Shown in pieces: positions 45,902 to 56,861 of a stretch of 64,000 nucleotides of DNA. This DNA is from Alligator mississippiensis (lineage: Eukaryota > Chordata > Crocodylia > Alligatoridae). Both the position numbers and the translations under genes were made by a program. The stretch spans positions 115,948,162 to 116,012,161 of the forward strand of contig NC_081824.1 of assembly GCF_030867095.1 (NCBI RefSeq), given 5' to 3'. The notes under the pieces were generated by a model that saw nothing but the letters and a program-made list of their open reading frames with translations, was not told the origin of the DNA and did no database searches. The stretch's first letter is position 1. The number at the start of each line of letters is the position of its first letter.

Positions 45902-46393
45902 GGGAGTGCATCTACACAAGATGCTTTACTGCAGAGCTGACTAATTAGCTCTGCAGTAAAGCATCAGGGTCTGCATGTGCAGTGCTATTAGGGCGAAGTA
46001 AATTAACTAATTCTGCCATACTAGTACTGCTTGACATAAGTACTATCCTATGGCAGAGTTATTTAGTGGGCCACAACACACGTGTAGATGATGACTGAAG
46101 CTGACTAGGGCATGAGGGTGCTACAGTACTGGGCTGCCTGCCAGCCAGCCCTGCATTATAGCACCCTTGTGCCCCAGTCAGCCCCTCTGCAGCATGCTGA
46201 ATTGGGCAGGAGCAGCTCCAGGTTGACAGGCTAACCCCCCCCAGATCCCCTACCAACTGGAACTGCACTGCACCAGCTCAACATGCTGCAGTCCTGAATG
46301 CATCTGCAAGCACCATGCTCAGGAGCAATATACTTCGGTTCAAACTGCGCTGGAGTTTATTGCTTTGCATTAATAGCATGTGTAGATGTGCCC
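45902..46393. mobile_element. F2 TIR DNA element, copy c
   Basis: The ends GGGAGTGCATCTACACAAG and CATGTGTAGATGTGCCC are good inverted repeats. Just inside the left end, 45920-45938 (GATGCTTTACTGCAGAGCT) is perfectly inverted at 45947-45965 with an 8-base loop. A second, decayed hairpin around AGTACTATCCTATGGCAGAG (46017-46060) matches the hairpins of copies a and b. The interior is the same GC-rich CAGCC/CTGGG filler. Confidence 0.85.
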
Positions 46394-47381
46394 AGGTAGT
46401 TTTAGTTGACACTCCTTTGCTGGAATCAGTAGCTAACAGAGTCTTTTCTGGCAGTAGTCAGACTGTCATATTTGCTGAAATAATTGAGACTGGTGTATAT
46501 GCTAAGTTAACATTCTTTTCCTGTTGTGAAGTGGTAATAAAAAAAGTTGAGATTCAAATAAGGTTTTCAGGTTTACCTTTACAGTTAAAAGATTAAGTTT
46601 TAAGGTTAACTTTTATTGATCAATGCATTGTATTTGGAAGATTGAGACTATAAAAGAAGAAATTATTGTTATGCAATAAAAAGTTATGTAATATTCCTAG
46701 GCTAAGAATGTTGTGCTATGATACACAACTACCAATATGATACTTTAGTGTACTTGAGTTCTTAAATATCCTGCTTCTATGTTTGACCCAGGTCCTGAAC
46801 AGAGTTTATTGGAGCATTACTTCCCAACAATGAATGAAGTTCTTTTCTTATATTAATCCACTGAGGACAACCTGTTCTATTTCTTTCTGAGAAAAAAATT
46901 CATGTGATGAAGTGAGGGATTAGTTGGCAGTTAGTCTGGAGGGTTAGCATGGAAAGGAAAACATCCTGGTGCACTATAGGTTCGAAGGGGTTATTAAACA
47001 ATGCATTTGTCCTAGTTGGGATAATTCTTGGACCTGCTGATTTTCCTTCCTCTACTCAGTGTGCACGTTAGCATTTTCAGTTGTGTTCTTGAGGATGCTA
47101 TGATGCCAAATTTGCTGGAAGAAAATAAGAAGGAAGATAGAAAAAGAAAAAGATATACCGGAAGTCTCCTTGTGTAATAAATTGTAACCTACTATAGATT
47201 TGATGTAGGAGAGCTGCCCAATTTAAACCCTGCTCTCCTCTGGTATCTCCCTACATTGCCAGGACCTGTCTGCTCCATCTGGAGCAAGAAGAACCTGGAG
47301 TTTTGCAGGAGCCCAGCTGATAATTTGATCTGCTGAAATTGAGCTAAAAGTACTTCCTGCATTTACTTTAGGAAGGACACA

Positions 47382-47490
47382 TCTACACATGCAACTGACT
47401 GTGCAGCTGTTATTGCGCAGTCCTGGTAGTTCATGGGTTGTTTTCGACCCTACTGTGCAGTAGTGTCGGTGTCATGGTTCGTGCCCACTG
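47382..47490. mobile_element. F2-like end fragment
   Basis: GGACACATCTACACATGCAA followed by CTGACTGTGCAGCTGTTATT resembles an F2 terminus with the TGTGCAGT-type internal palindrome. A possible right end, TGGTTCGTGCCC, lies at about 47478. The copy is short and diverged. Confidence 0.45.
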
Positions 47491-47494
47491 AGTA

Positions 47495-48492
47495 GCCGAG
47501 TGAGGTCTAAGCATATGCATGTAATGTTAGCTAATCTACCTAGTAAAACCCATGCTCTTTTCCTACTCCAGATTAGATCTCAAACTGAATTGCATAAAAT
47601 TGAGGTTGCAGGGGTTTTTCTGTTTTGTTTTTGTTTCATTTTTTTCTTAGGCACTTTTCGGGGGTGGGGGGAGCGAGAATGATCAGTTTTTATAGAAGTA
47701 GTAGATTAACACTACAAAAGTTTTTTTCTTTCCCTATAGCTTCCATATTCATTTATTTCTGATTCTGAGAAAATATTTTTTGGCTGAAAAATTATAGTTT
47801 TTGATTCTTTCCAAATGTAATTTTTCTTTGGTGGGGAGGATGTAGTAGAGGGGAGGTTCATCAGAAAACAAGAATGTCCCCCCAGAGCAATCATTTTTGG
47901 GATTTGGGGTGGGGGGGAAGTTCACATATAAACCTCTTTTGTTTTAGGAAATCCAGTTTAAAATTTTAGCTATGGGAGCAAATGTGTGCATCTGAAATCT
48001 GTCTCCTGTACTCATGCTATTGAACATATATCTATAATGACTGACTATACAGGTCCATTTCATCTATGTTTAACAACCTATTATTCCATTGCACAAAATA
48101 ATAGCAAATATATATGAACTTTAGCAAATTTAGGGGCTTTGTTTCCTAAAAGGTTGCCTATTGGGGTTAAGCACCATGTGCCCAATTCTGGTCCATACAC
48201 ACAGTCTCAGTAAATGGGTCTTGTATGTTTATGGACCTCTGTAGAATTGGGGAGTCTAAAGTATTTTAATTCACAAATGGGTGTCCAGTTAACTTCCCCC
48301 CCGCCCTTGCAGCTGTTCTCTGTCTAATGATTCTTTGCATCACCTTTTAGTAGTTCCTTCCTTATTGTCAACCTTTATTTTAAGGGTGAAAAAAGTATTA
48401 TAATACATGGAAGCACTTAATAATACACTGTGGGGACAGTGTCCTGTAGAGTGGTTTCTTTGCAGTTTGGTCCACCCTTATTTCCTTCTCCA
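47495..48492. other. non-coding stretch
   Basis: AT-rich with poly-G and poly-T runs. No feature recognised. Confidence 0.4.
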
Positions 48493-50150
48493 TGGGGTGC
48501 ACCTACACATGCATTTACTCCAGCCTAGATTTACTGTGCAGTAGTTTACTGCACAGTAAGGAGTTTAAGGAGATTTTCTCCCAGTTCCCTGCAGTCCTGA
48601 AATGCACCCTGCCACCCCTGGGGGAGCCCCAGGCTCCCCTTGGGTTCTAGCTCAGAGGCGTGAAGTAAGTACTGGGCCAGGAGATAGCTATTTCATGGCA
48701 CCAAGTAGCTGCCTGCTGCCGGGGCAGAGATAATGGCCCTGGCTCCTTAACTAACTTGCTGCTAACTCGCTGCTAGCTGCCCCACTAGTGGATTGGGGCA
48801 GGGCACTGGCACCATCCCTGAGCTCTTTCTAAGTCCTGTGCCTCAATCACCCAGTCAGAGTATGGGGCTGGGACCTGCCCCTGACTGTGGTAGTTCCCAT
48901 CCAGCCCCAGGCTGCATGGGGAAGTCTGTATATTCAGCCCAGAGCTGGCTGGAGCCTGCCTGAAACAAGACAGTCTCCAGCCACCTCCAGGCTCCATGTA
49001 CTTCCCCGTCCAGCCCGGGGCTGGCTGGAAACTGTCCCAGTCAGGGGCAGGTCCCAGCCAGCTCCAGGCTTGGTTGGGAACTGTCCCCATGCAAGGAGCT
49101 ACCAGCCGCTGCTCCACGATCACAACTGCAATCACAGAGTGGAGGCTGGGGAGTTTGTTCCTTGCCCAGCTCTCTGAGCGCAGAGCTGGAGGGGGGGAGG
49201 AACAGTGTGGTGGAACTGGGTGGGGAACAAACTCCCCAGCCTGTTTCCCCCCAGCTCTGTGCTCTTGGAGCCTGGTGAGGAACAAGCTTCACAGCTCCTG
49301 CCAGGAGGGAGTTCCAGTGCCAGCTCCACAACCGTGAGCCACTTCTGGGAGAGCATTGTCTCCAAGCCTGAGTTCAGCAACTGTGGGACTTGGGCTGGGA
49401 GCCCCTTATGTCCCAGCAGTGGCTCCCTGACCACAAGGCCACTGCTGGAAGATTATTATCTCCTAGCATGATCTCCATGACTCTTGGGCTTGGGCTGGGA
49501 GACCCTTATCTCCCAGCAGCAGCTCTGCAACTGTGGGACCACCGGTGGGAGATGCTTATCTCCCAACCTGAGCCCAGCAATTGCAGGACTTGGGTTGAGA
49601 GATAAGTATCTCCCAGCAGTGGCCCCACAATTGTGGAACTGCTGCAAGGAGATAAGGGTCTTCTAGTCCAACCGTTGCAGTCACAGAGCTCAGGCTGGGA
49701 GATAAGGGTTTCCCAGCTCTTCACTCCCCAGTCACAATATCAACCAGTGCCCACTCTGCTAAGCCTCTGGCCCCTACTCCTTGATCATGATCTGGGAGCA
49801 GGGGGCTTGGAGCTCCCTGCTGCCGGGGCAGGGGAACATAGTTCCTGCCTGAGCTCCTGTGGCAGAGCCCACCCTGGCAGCAGGCAGCTCTCAGAGACAG
49901 GGAGCTACTTCCTGCCCCCTGGTGTACGGCTGACCAGAAGCAGATTTGACTCCCAGCCAGGTTTCTACATGAGTGCTATGGCACTGTTACTAATGCCAAG
50001 TAAATTTGCTTCTTGCATTTACAGGTAGCAAATTTACCTGGTATTAGGGACATTTACTGTGAAGTAAGCATGTGCATATGTAGATACACATGCTTACTTC
50101 ACAGTAAACTATGTTAATTCGCTGTTAAGCATCTCATGTAACACACCCCA
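48493..50150. mobile_element. F2 TIR DNA element, long composite copy e
   Basis: The ends TGGGGTGCACCTACACATGC and GCATCTCATGTAACACACCCCA are inverted repeats. At 1.66 kb it is by far the longest F2-like copy. The left end contains TTACTGTGCAGTA / TACTGCACAGTAA (48531-48559). Near the right end are a perfect 22-base hairpin (50053-50074 with 50087-50108) and an approximate one of about 20 bases (49991-50046). The interior is a GC-rich tandem array, listed separately. The open frames of 60-166 codons inside are repeat artefacts. Confidence 0.7.
48850..49740. repeat. degenerate tandem repeat, period about 50 bases
   Basis: Units of the form GGGAGATANNTATCTCCCAGCA followed by a variable C/A-rich half and a GCAACTGTGGGACT-type segment recur near 49380, 49500, 49550, 49605, 49655 and 49700. 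A related series of CCAGCCCCAGGCTG and GGCTGGAAACTGTCCC units fills 48890-49090. The core GGGAGATAAG/CTTATCTCCC is itself palindromic. Confidence 0.7.
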
Positions 50151-52629
50151 TATGCACCAAAGCAGGGAAACAGTTTATCTGAGTTAAAGGCCTGATTCAT
50201 TCCCTGAAGGAGGGGTGGGGGAAGGGGGATGGGAGAGTGTGGGACAAGGGTAAGTAGCAGTCAGATTTATGAGGAGATATTCTTGAGGTAGACACTTTCA
50301 AAGTGATCAAACTTATATAAGCACAGATATATTTTAAAAAGTAGTGTTCTGGGTGTTTATGCGTGTGCAAAACTGTATTCTGTGCTCTTCTGTTAGAGTA
50401 GGTTGAAACAGGCGAGGGAGCTCTTTCTGTATCATCTCAGAGTTGGGGGGTGGGGGGGGGGGCGCTCTAGGGAGTATTGTGTCTTAATAAAGCCAGAGAG
50501 AAATGGGAGTTGTACTTTCTCTGTTACCTCTTACTTTAGCTTTCTGCCTCTCTGAATTAGTTAGTTTATAAAGTGCCATCCTTCCCTGCCTTCTACTTTT
50601 AGTTTCTGTGTGTGTTATGTTTTAGCCTTGAACATTTGTTTCAGGGATGCAATTGATTTCTGGAGTTAAATCTGCTTTGTGTTGCTAGTGAGATGTGTGT
50701 ATGAAGAGAGAGGGAAGTGCATATAAATGACAACTTTTGCTCTCCCTTCAAAAGTTAAAACCTAATTTTGCAAATTCTTCTCATTTGGCATTTGTATGTG
50801 TACTATAATAATTGTGACATTTCTTTCCCATGGTTTGGATGCTTATTTAATAATGAGTGGCTGTTACTTCTTTGCATCCTCTTAATCTCACTTTATTTCA
50901 AACGCAGGGTAAAATTTGACTGTAAAACAGTGGAAGAAGAAACTCTGCAAAGGCATCCATATAGAGGTTTTATTTCTACCCCCTTTTAATTCTCTGTGAT
51001 GGCTTTAACCATTTGGAAGAGACACTTTGACTGAATTAATTATCCTGCAAAAAGTTTTGCCTCCCTCCCCCTTTTTTTACACAAGCATAACTTATATACA
51101 TGGATTTTTTACTGTATGTTTTGAGTCAGCTGTGTTTATTATATTTATTAAAGTAATCTTTATAAACTAGCATTGCTTTAATATGAATCAGTCACTACCT
51201 TGAATGTATAGTGTAACATTTATTTATTTTACATTCATTCTGCTTTCACTAATTTGGTTTCACATGAATAAGCTTTCTCTCTGAAGACATTAAACACCTC
51301 TTAAATCTCCTTGTTTGCTTTCATCATTGTTTAGTTACACCTTGGTCAAGGAAAGGAACAGATATTAATAGGAAAGAAAGTACTAACAAGGGTCTAGAGA
51401 ACAGAGTTATGATTATCATAAACAACTAGGGCATATCAGAGAAGAAAACCTTCCCATACTTTCATGCTTGAAAAACATGAAGAATATTGTATATGTATGG
51501 GGCTAGATAAAACTCTGGGCAAGAGTTTCCAAAATAGCCTAAAGGATTTTGGCACCCCATTTCCATTGAGTCTTAATGGAAGTTAATTATCCCTTAAATA
51601 TCCTAACCTTGATTTTAATCATGTATTTCTTTTTTTGCGTGATAAAGATTCCTGGATGCTTTTTTTTCATGTATGAAAGGTAATGAATGATTTAGAGAAA
51701 TCAAAAAGGCCTGGTAAATGACCTTCCAACAAATTCTTCCTCCATGAAGGTCCATAATTTCTTTGCGGGTGGTAGATGGTCCTATTGAACTAATCTGGTG
51801 GTATGTAAACCCTATTTAGCCTGTTAAACATTTTCTTCTGTATTCACTCTTTCAAAAGAAGAAGGTTTGAGGATACAGTACCTTTGAAGCAGTGTTCCTT
51901 TTAACATTTTACAGCCTCAGCAATCAGTGATTCTCATTTACATGCAGTCATATTTAATTTAATTTTTTGCTGATCAAAGGAATTTTAAAACAAATCATTC
52001 TGAACAAATTATTGACTGGAATATAAACACACCCTAAAGCTCTTAATTGGCAGTTCAGAGAGTCATCTCCTCTCTGCTAGACAGGCTTGATTTAATTTTA
52101 ACCTGTTCCAAACTTTAAGTTGCTTTATCTCTTCTGCTAGTTTCCAGTATATGAATACGATTTTTGAGAAGCATCACGTCTATCCTGTCAGTGACTGAAT
52201 CATTCCTTGAAATAGGATGGCTTGTCTCTGTAATGGCTTTAAAATCTCTATTCCTCATCCATTTTCATTTTCCAAACACTATTATCATTTTTCTTTTTTT
52301 TTCATTAAAGCCCTTTCTGATTGTATAATAATTGGGAAATTTGGCAAAACTCTGGTATCTGTAGGGACAGGATTTCATCTGTTAAACTGAGAGTACTGGA
52401 AACATACATAGGCCTCAATCATACATGATTTTAGCACTATTAATACCGCAGATTGATTAATTGCCACCCTTAGTTGATCCTGGGCTTCTTAAAATGTCAC
52501 AGTCTTTTATTGGGCACATAGATCTTTAATGTCCCAAGTTCTTCTTCTTTCAATTTTCTGCTCTGAAAAATCATCAAGGAAGTTAAAATGTGTTGTTCAT
52601 CTAAGATCCCTGATTAGTTTTGCAAATGC
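50151..52629. other. non-coding stretch
   Basis: AT-rich with a poly-G run near 50446-50462. At 51540-51600, CCATTTCCATTGAGTCTTAA-TGGAAGTTAATT is a small palindromic repeat of a sort common in reptile genomes. No exon recognised. Confidence 0.4.
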
Positions 52630-53364
52630 TGGAGCACAGAACAGATGTTCAGCGCACATAAACCAGTCTGAAAATGGCTGAAACTGGTTTGAAACAAACC
52701 AGGTCAAACATAGTATCAGACTTAACTGATTTGGGTCAAACCAGTTTATGCAATGGGGTCCCTTGCTGGTTTGAGATACATCAGAATCACCCAGCATCCC
52801 AGCATGTTCTCTGGGCTGGGCGGGACTCTCTGCTCCACAGCAGGGCTGGCTCCTCCCCTCTACTCCTTAGCTGCAGCTCTGGCAGGGACTGCAGCCTGTT
52901 TCCCCCCTCCCCCTCACCACTCCCTGCTAAGCAGTAATTCCCCACTCCCTTCTGCCTTGTTGAGGAGGTATCTGTGTATTAGCTAGCAGACTATATGCTG
53001 GCTATGGTCCATGCTGAATCAATGGGCAGAATCAACAGGTAGCTGGTAATGTCCATGTGTTGTTTTCTTAATGGGGTGATAAACACTGAATTAGGGGTGA
53101 TTAACACTGTTATCAGTTCCCTCCTGGGCTAATCAGAGCATCCTGTGGGAGCCTGGCCACATCCTCCTTCAGCTCATGCTGTGCAAGGGAAGGGAGAGCT
53201 GCTTTAGTGCCCCCCTGGCTTCTAGATTGATTCACTGCAGGCATGTGCCTGCATTTCTGGGATGTTTGTCTGGTTACAAAACTGATTTACCCTAGCCAGG
53301 TTAGACTAACCTGCAAAGATTGAATCAATTCAGGCTCAGGCTTTTTGAATGTCTATTCCTAGCC
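52630..53364 (+). mobile_element. F1 TIR DNA element, copy D (left-truncated)
   Basis: It begins within the family at CAGAACAGATGTTCAGCGCA and runs through AGTATCAGACTTAACTGATT and CCCAGCATCCCAGCATG, TAGCTAGCAGACTATATGCT, GATAAACACTGAATTAGGGG and GCAAAGATTGAATCAATTCA to the right end AATGTCTATTCCTAGCC. It is essentially the reverse of copy C without the internal duplication. The missing left 80-odd bases include the other terminus. Confidence 0.8.
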
Positions 53365-55868
53365 TTTAAGAACTGTGGGCTCCTAAAAGCTGAGTGCTGA
53401 AATTGTTCTCTGTATTGGTCTCCTTTTGAAGCTGAGTGAGTGAAAATTAGTTCTGAGATGGAATTATATAGTTTCTACAAGAAGTTTAGATTGTTCTGAA
53501 GATTGCCAAAGCCAAACAAGCAGGGGAGGAAATCCTTTTTTCAGAATTGGTTATAGTCGGTGTGATAAGTCATTAATGCATCACAGATTAACCATTTAAA
53601 ACCTTTAGCTCTTTACTGTTTACTGCTCTGGGAATTACTGGAGTTGGTTCTAGCAAAATTAAACTCAGTCTGAACGTAGGATTTTCCAGAATTCTTAGTC
53701 AGATCTTGACTCTTCTCTCACTGAAATCAATGGGTGTTTTACTGTTAACCTCAGTAGGAATACAGTATGGTCATTGTAGAGTGATTTTGAGAATCTTATT
53801 CTAACTTTATCATCAAACTTATCTAGAGCATTGGCTCATAATGTCTGCACGTAGGCATTACCTACAAAAAAGGGGGTTATCCCAATTTATACTTATTTTA
53901 AAGGACCATAAATGCATTAATAACCTGAGGTGGACTCTACCCTACTTTTCTAATACAGTCAGGTGTGTTGTTGTATTCTGGGTATTAATGTTATAGTGAA
54001 TTTCACTGAAAAAACTAGTGCTGATCTCTGATAAGTGAGGCTGTGAATAATCAGTTAATGGGATATCCTGCAAATGCTAATCTGGCCTGAAAAGTAATTT
54101 AGCTGTCTGTGGATAGCCAATTTAGAAAGTTTCTAAAGATGGTTTGCTTTTGTGTGTAAATAACTCTTTATACATGAAAAAAGGCAAAGAACAGGTTTTT
54201 TTCTGACATCATTGTTACATATGTGTGGTTCACACGTTTTATTTGTGCATTTGAAGTTAGTTGGTCGATTTTGTTTCCAGAACTACCAAGAATTTATATT
54301 GGCCTATTAACTATGATCTCAGCATAAAGTATTTGTGCAATTCTATTATAATGTAAATGTGAAATTCACTGTGTGTAAAATGCCCCACCACTGGCATTAT
54401 AGGCAGTGATAGTGTGGAACATTTACTAAACTTTTAGGGATACATATACTTAGGCTGGATGAACTGAGACTTTTACCTTCAGTAGTTGTATGGGAAATCA
54501 TACATTTTTGTCAGACAAGCACGGTTTAATATCATGCGATAAAAATCTCATATGTATAAATTGATAAACATAGAAAAAGAGACTGTCTTTTTCAAAGGAC
54601 ATATTATCAAATAACACAGTAAACTTTGCTCATTTTCTTTTACATATGCTATGATGGATATGAATATAATTGACATGTTTATGAAATACTTAATTTGCAC
54701 TAAAGAAGTATTTTTGTTATGGTGTTCCCAGCTAAATACATTCCCCATTTAAACATCACTACCACAATTTGTCATAACCAAAGTCTTAGATATTACCTGA
54801 TTTTTGTGTCTGCAAAACTTGCTGTTGAATCTACTCAGTTTGCCTCAAAGAATACAGGGTAAAGTAAAGACTGGTAATGTCTCCAGGGTTGTACAGTAAT
54901 CTGTATTGTGCTCTCTGAGTTCACCTAACCTGAAATGTATTGAAGAAGAAAAATGCCAGCTGGCTTTAAAGGGCATGCAGTAGTTGAATCATGGCCCCTT
55001 TAAAAGGAGCTATTTTGCAAAACCATCTGGCATCTTCTAAAATCAGGAGTTGGCCTACTGGCTGGCTCCCTCCAATTTCCAACAGTCTCAAGTGACATTT
55101 TTGTGGCCTTTAGAGACTTCAGGATATCATGTCTGTCAGGAATAGTAAAGTGTTCCATATTAGCTGGATTTCTTAGCTAATTGTTTATCAGTGATCCTTG
55201 CATAGAGCACAGGCATACGTATATATAATACGTAATATATAATAATTGTATAAGTAGGTTACTACCTGCACATTGTCAAAGGTAAGCAACCAGGTGTTGT
55301 CATTAAACTTCATGAATACACCATAAAACTTAACAGGAGGAAAATAATTATATAGTTGATGAACCCTTTTTTGGAAATCTCCCCTTTTATTATCCTATGG
55401 AAATGCATACTTACAGGAATTGTAACTCCATTGCCTTTAGTAATAGCCAGTATTTTTCCTGTAGACTTTTTTCCAAACTAACAATTCCCTGGGTAGGGAT
55501 AGGAAGAAAATAAAGCAAAGTTTCATTTTCTTCTTGGGTAGCATTCCAAGCTATTGTCAAAAGAAGAGACTCGGTTTGTGAGTTTTGGCTGCATGTCTTT
55601 TTGGCCTTCCTTTCTTTGTCTATGCGCTGCTAGTTATCTGGCACCCTGGATTGGAAAGATTTAACTGGAGACACTACTGCTTAAGCATTTTAATTTTAAA
55701 ATTCTTTTTAGGCATGGCTATTCTGTAACTGTTAGCTAAGAGGATTCAAAAGGTAAAACATCATTACTGTTGTTTATTTTACAGATAGCTTTGACTTACT
55801 TAAAAGCTTTTTCTTTCCTCTTCAATATTTTTTTCAGTAGCAAGACTTTCTAGACCAGGACAAATTAC
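53365..55868. other. non-coding stretch
   Basis: AT-rich. CTGAAATCAATGGGTGTTTT at 53721-53740 is a third example of the small ancient repeat noted at 6.47 and 26.88 kb. No gene or intact element recognised. Confidence 0.4.
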
Positions 55869-56567
55869 ACTATATTTACTCAAATCCAAAATTACTTTGA
55901 ATGTAAGATGACCCCTCAATAATTAGATTCTGTGTTATAAATTATAAATTTATTATAATTTTCCATGTTTCTAAATTTCTAATTATTTGGGGGTCACCTT
56001 AAATTTGTCCCCCCAAAGCAGTGGCAGGGTCAAGGGGCTACATCCCTACCCCTTTCCTTCATATGCCTGTGCCTGCTTTACTTCCCACTGGCCCAATGCC
56101 ATGTGCCCCTGACCCCCCATGCCTGTGCCTGTCCCTCTGCCTCCTGCCTCCGAGCCTCCCCTGCTACCCATCCCCTCTGCCTCTTGTCCTACCCTGGTAC
56201 CTGTCCTTCCCTGCTGAATTCCTCCTCCATGCCTGTGTCTGCCCCCTGCTTCCTGCCTCCCCTCCCTGTCCCCCCTGTGCATGTACCTGCCCCCACCCCT
56301 GCCCTCCTGCTGCTTGCCCTTCCCCATGGTGCCTGACCTCCCCCTCAACTTCGGTTCCCTCTACCCCCTTCATCATTGCACAGCATGTCCCCTGCCCAGA
56401 TCATGAGCCATTGGGTTGGGGTAGGTGGTGGCTCAACCCTGATCTTGGGGCTGAGGCCAGAGGGATGCTGCTGCCTCTTCTGGGCTGGTATTTGAATCTA
56501 AGACAAGGCTTCTTTTCCCCATGTTATGGGTGGGGGAGACCTTGTCTTGGATTTGAGTAAATGTGGT
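55869..56567. mobile_element. F4 TIR DNA element, long copy
   Basis: The left end ACTATATTTACTCAAATCCA and the right end TTGGATTTGAGTAAATGTGGT are inverted repeats of about 21 bases with two mismatches. AATTAC occurs directly outside both ends (55863-55868 and 56568-56573), a perfect 6-base direct repeat. A second, inner inverted pair is TAAGATGACCCCTCAATAATTA / TAATTATTTGGGGGTCACCTTA. The interior (56030-56400) is pyrimidine-rich and non-coding; the 179-codon Pro/Cys-rich frame there is compositional. No transposase. Confidence 0.8.
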
Positions 56568-56573
56568 AATTAC

Positions 56574-56861
56574 TTTAAAGAGAAGAGTTCAAATGTATTA
56601 GGACTTATTCAGTTATTATTTATAGAAAATTAGCAGCATGCTCTGAGAAGATGAGCTAAAACACAGTTCTCCATTTATATTATACAGTGTGTACTTTACA
56701 CAAATAATATTCCATATACATTAATTAAATTGAGACACAGAACATAGATAAATAGGTGGGAGATGAACTCTTCATTGTGTTACTTTTACCTGTAATAATT
56801 AAAAAAAATGTCTACAATATCTAGTCTTTTAAAAGGTAAGCCCTTTTAAAAGCTGTAGGTT
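56574..56861. other. short non-coding spacer
   Basis: AT-rich; nothing recognised. Confidence 0.4.

Noticed and set aside
56021..56560. 179-codon Pro/Cys/Leu-rich ORF
   Set aside because: It lies inside the pyrimidine-rich interior of the F4 element and ends at its right terminus, so it is compositional.
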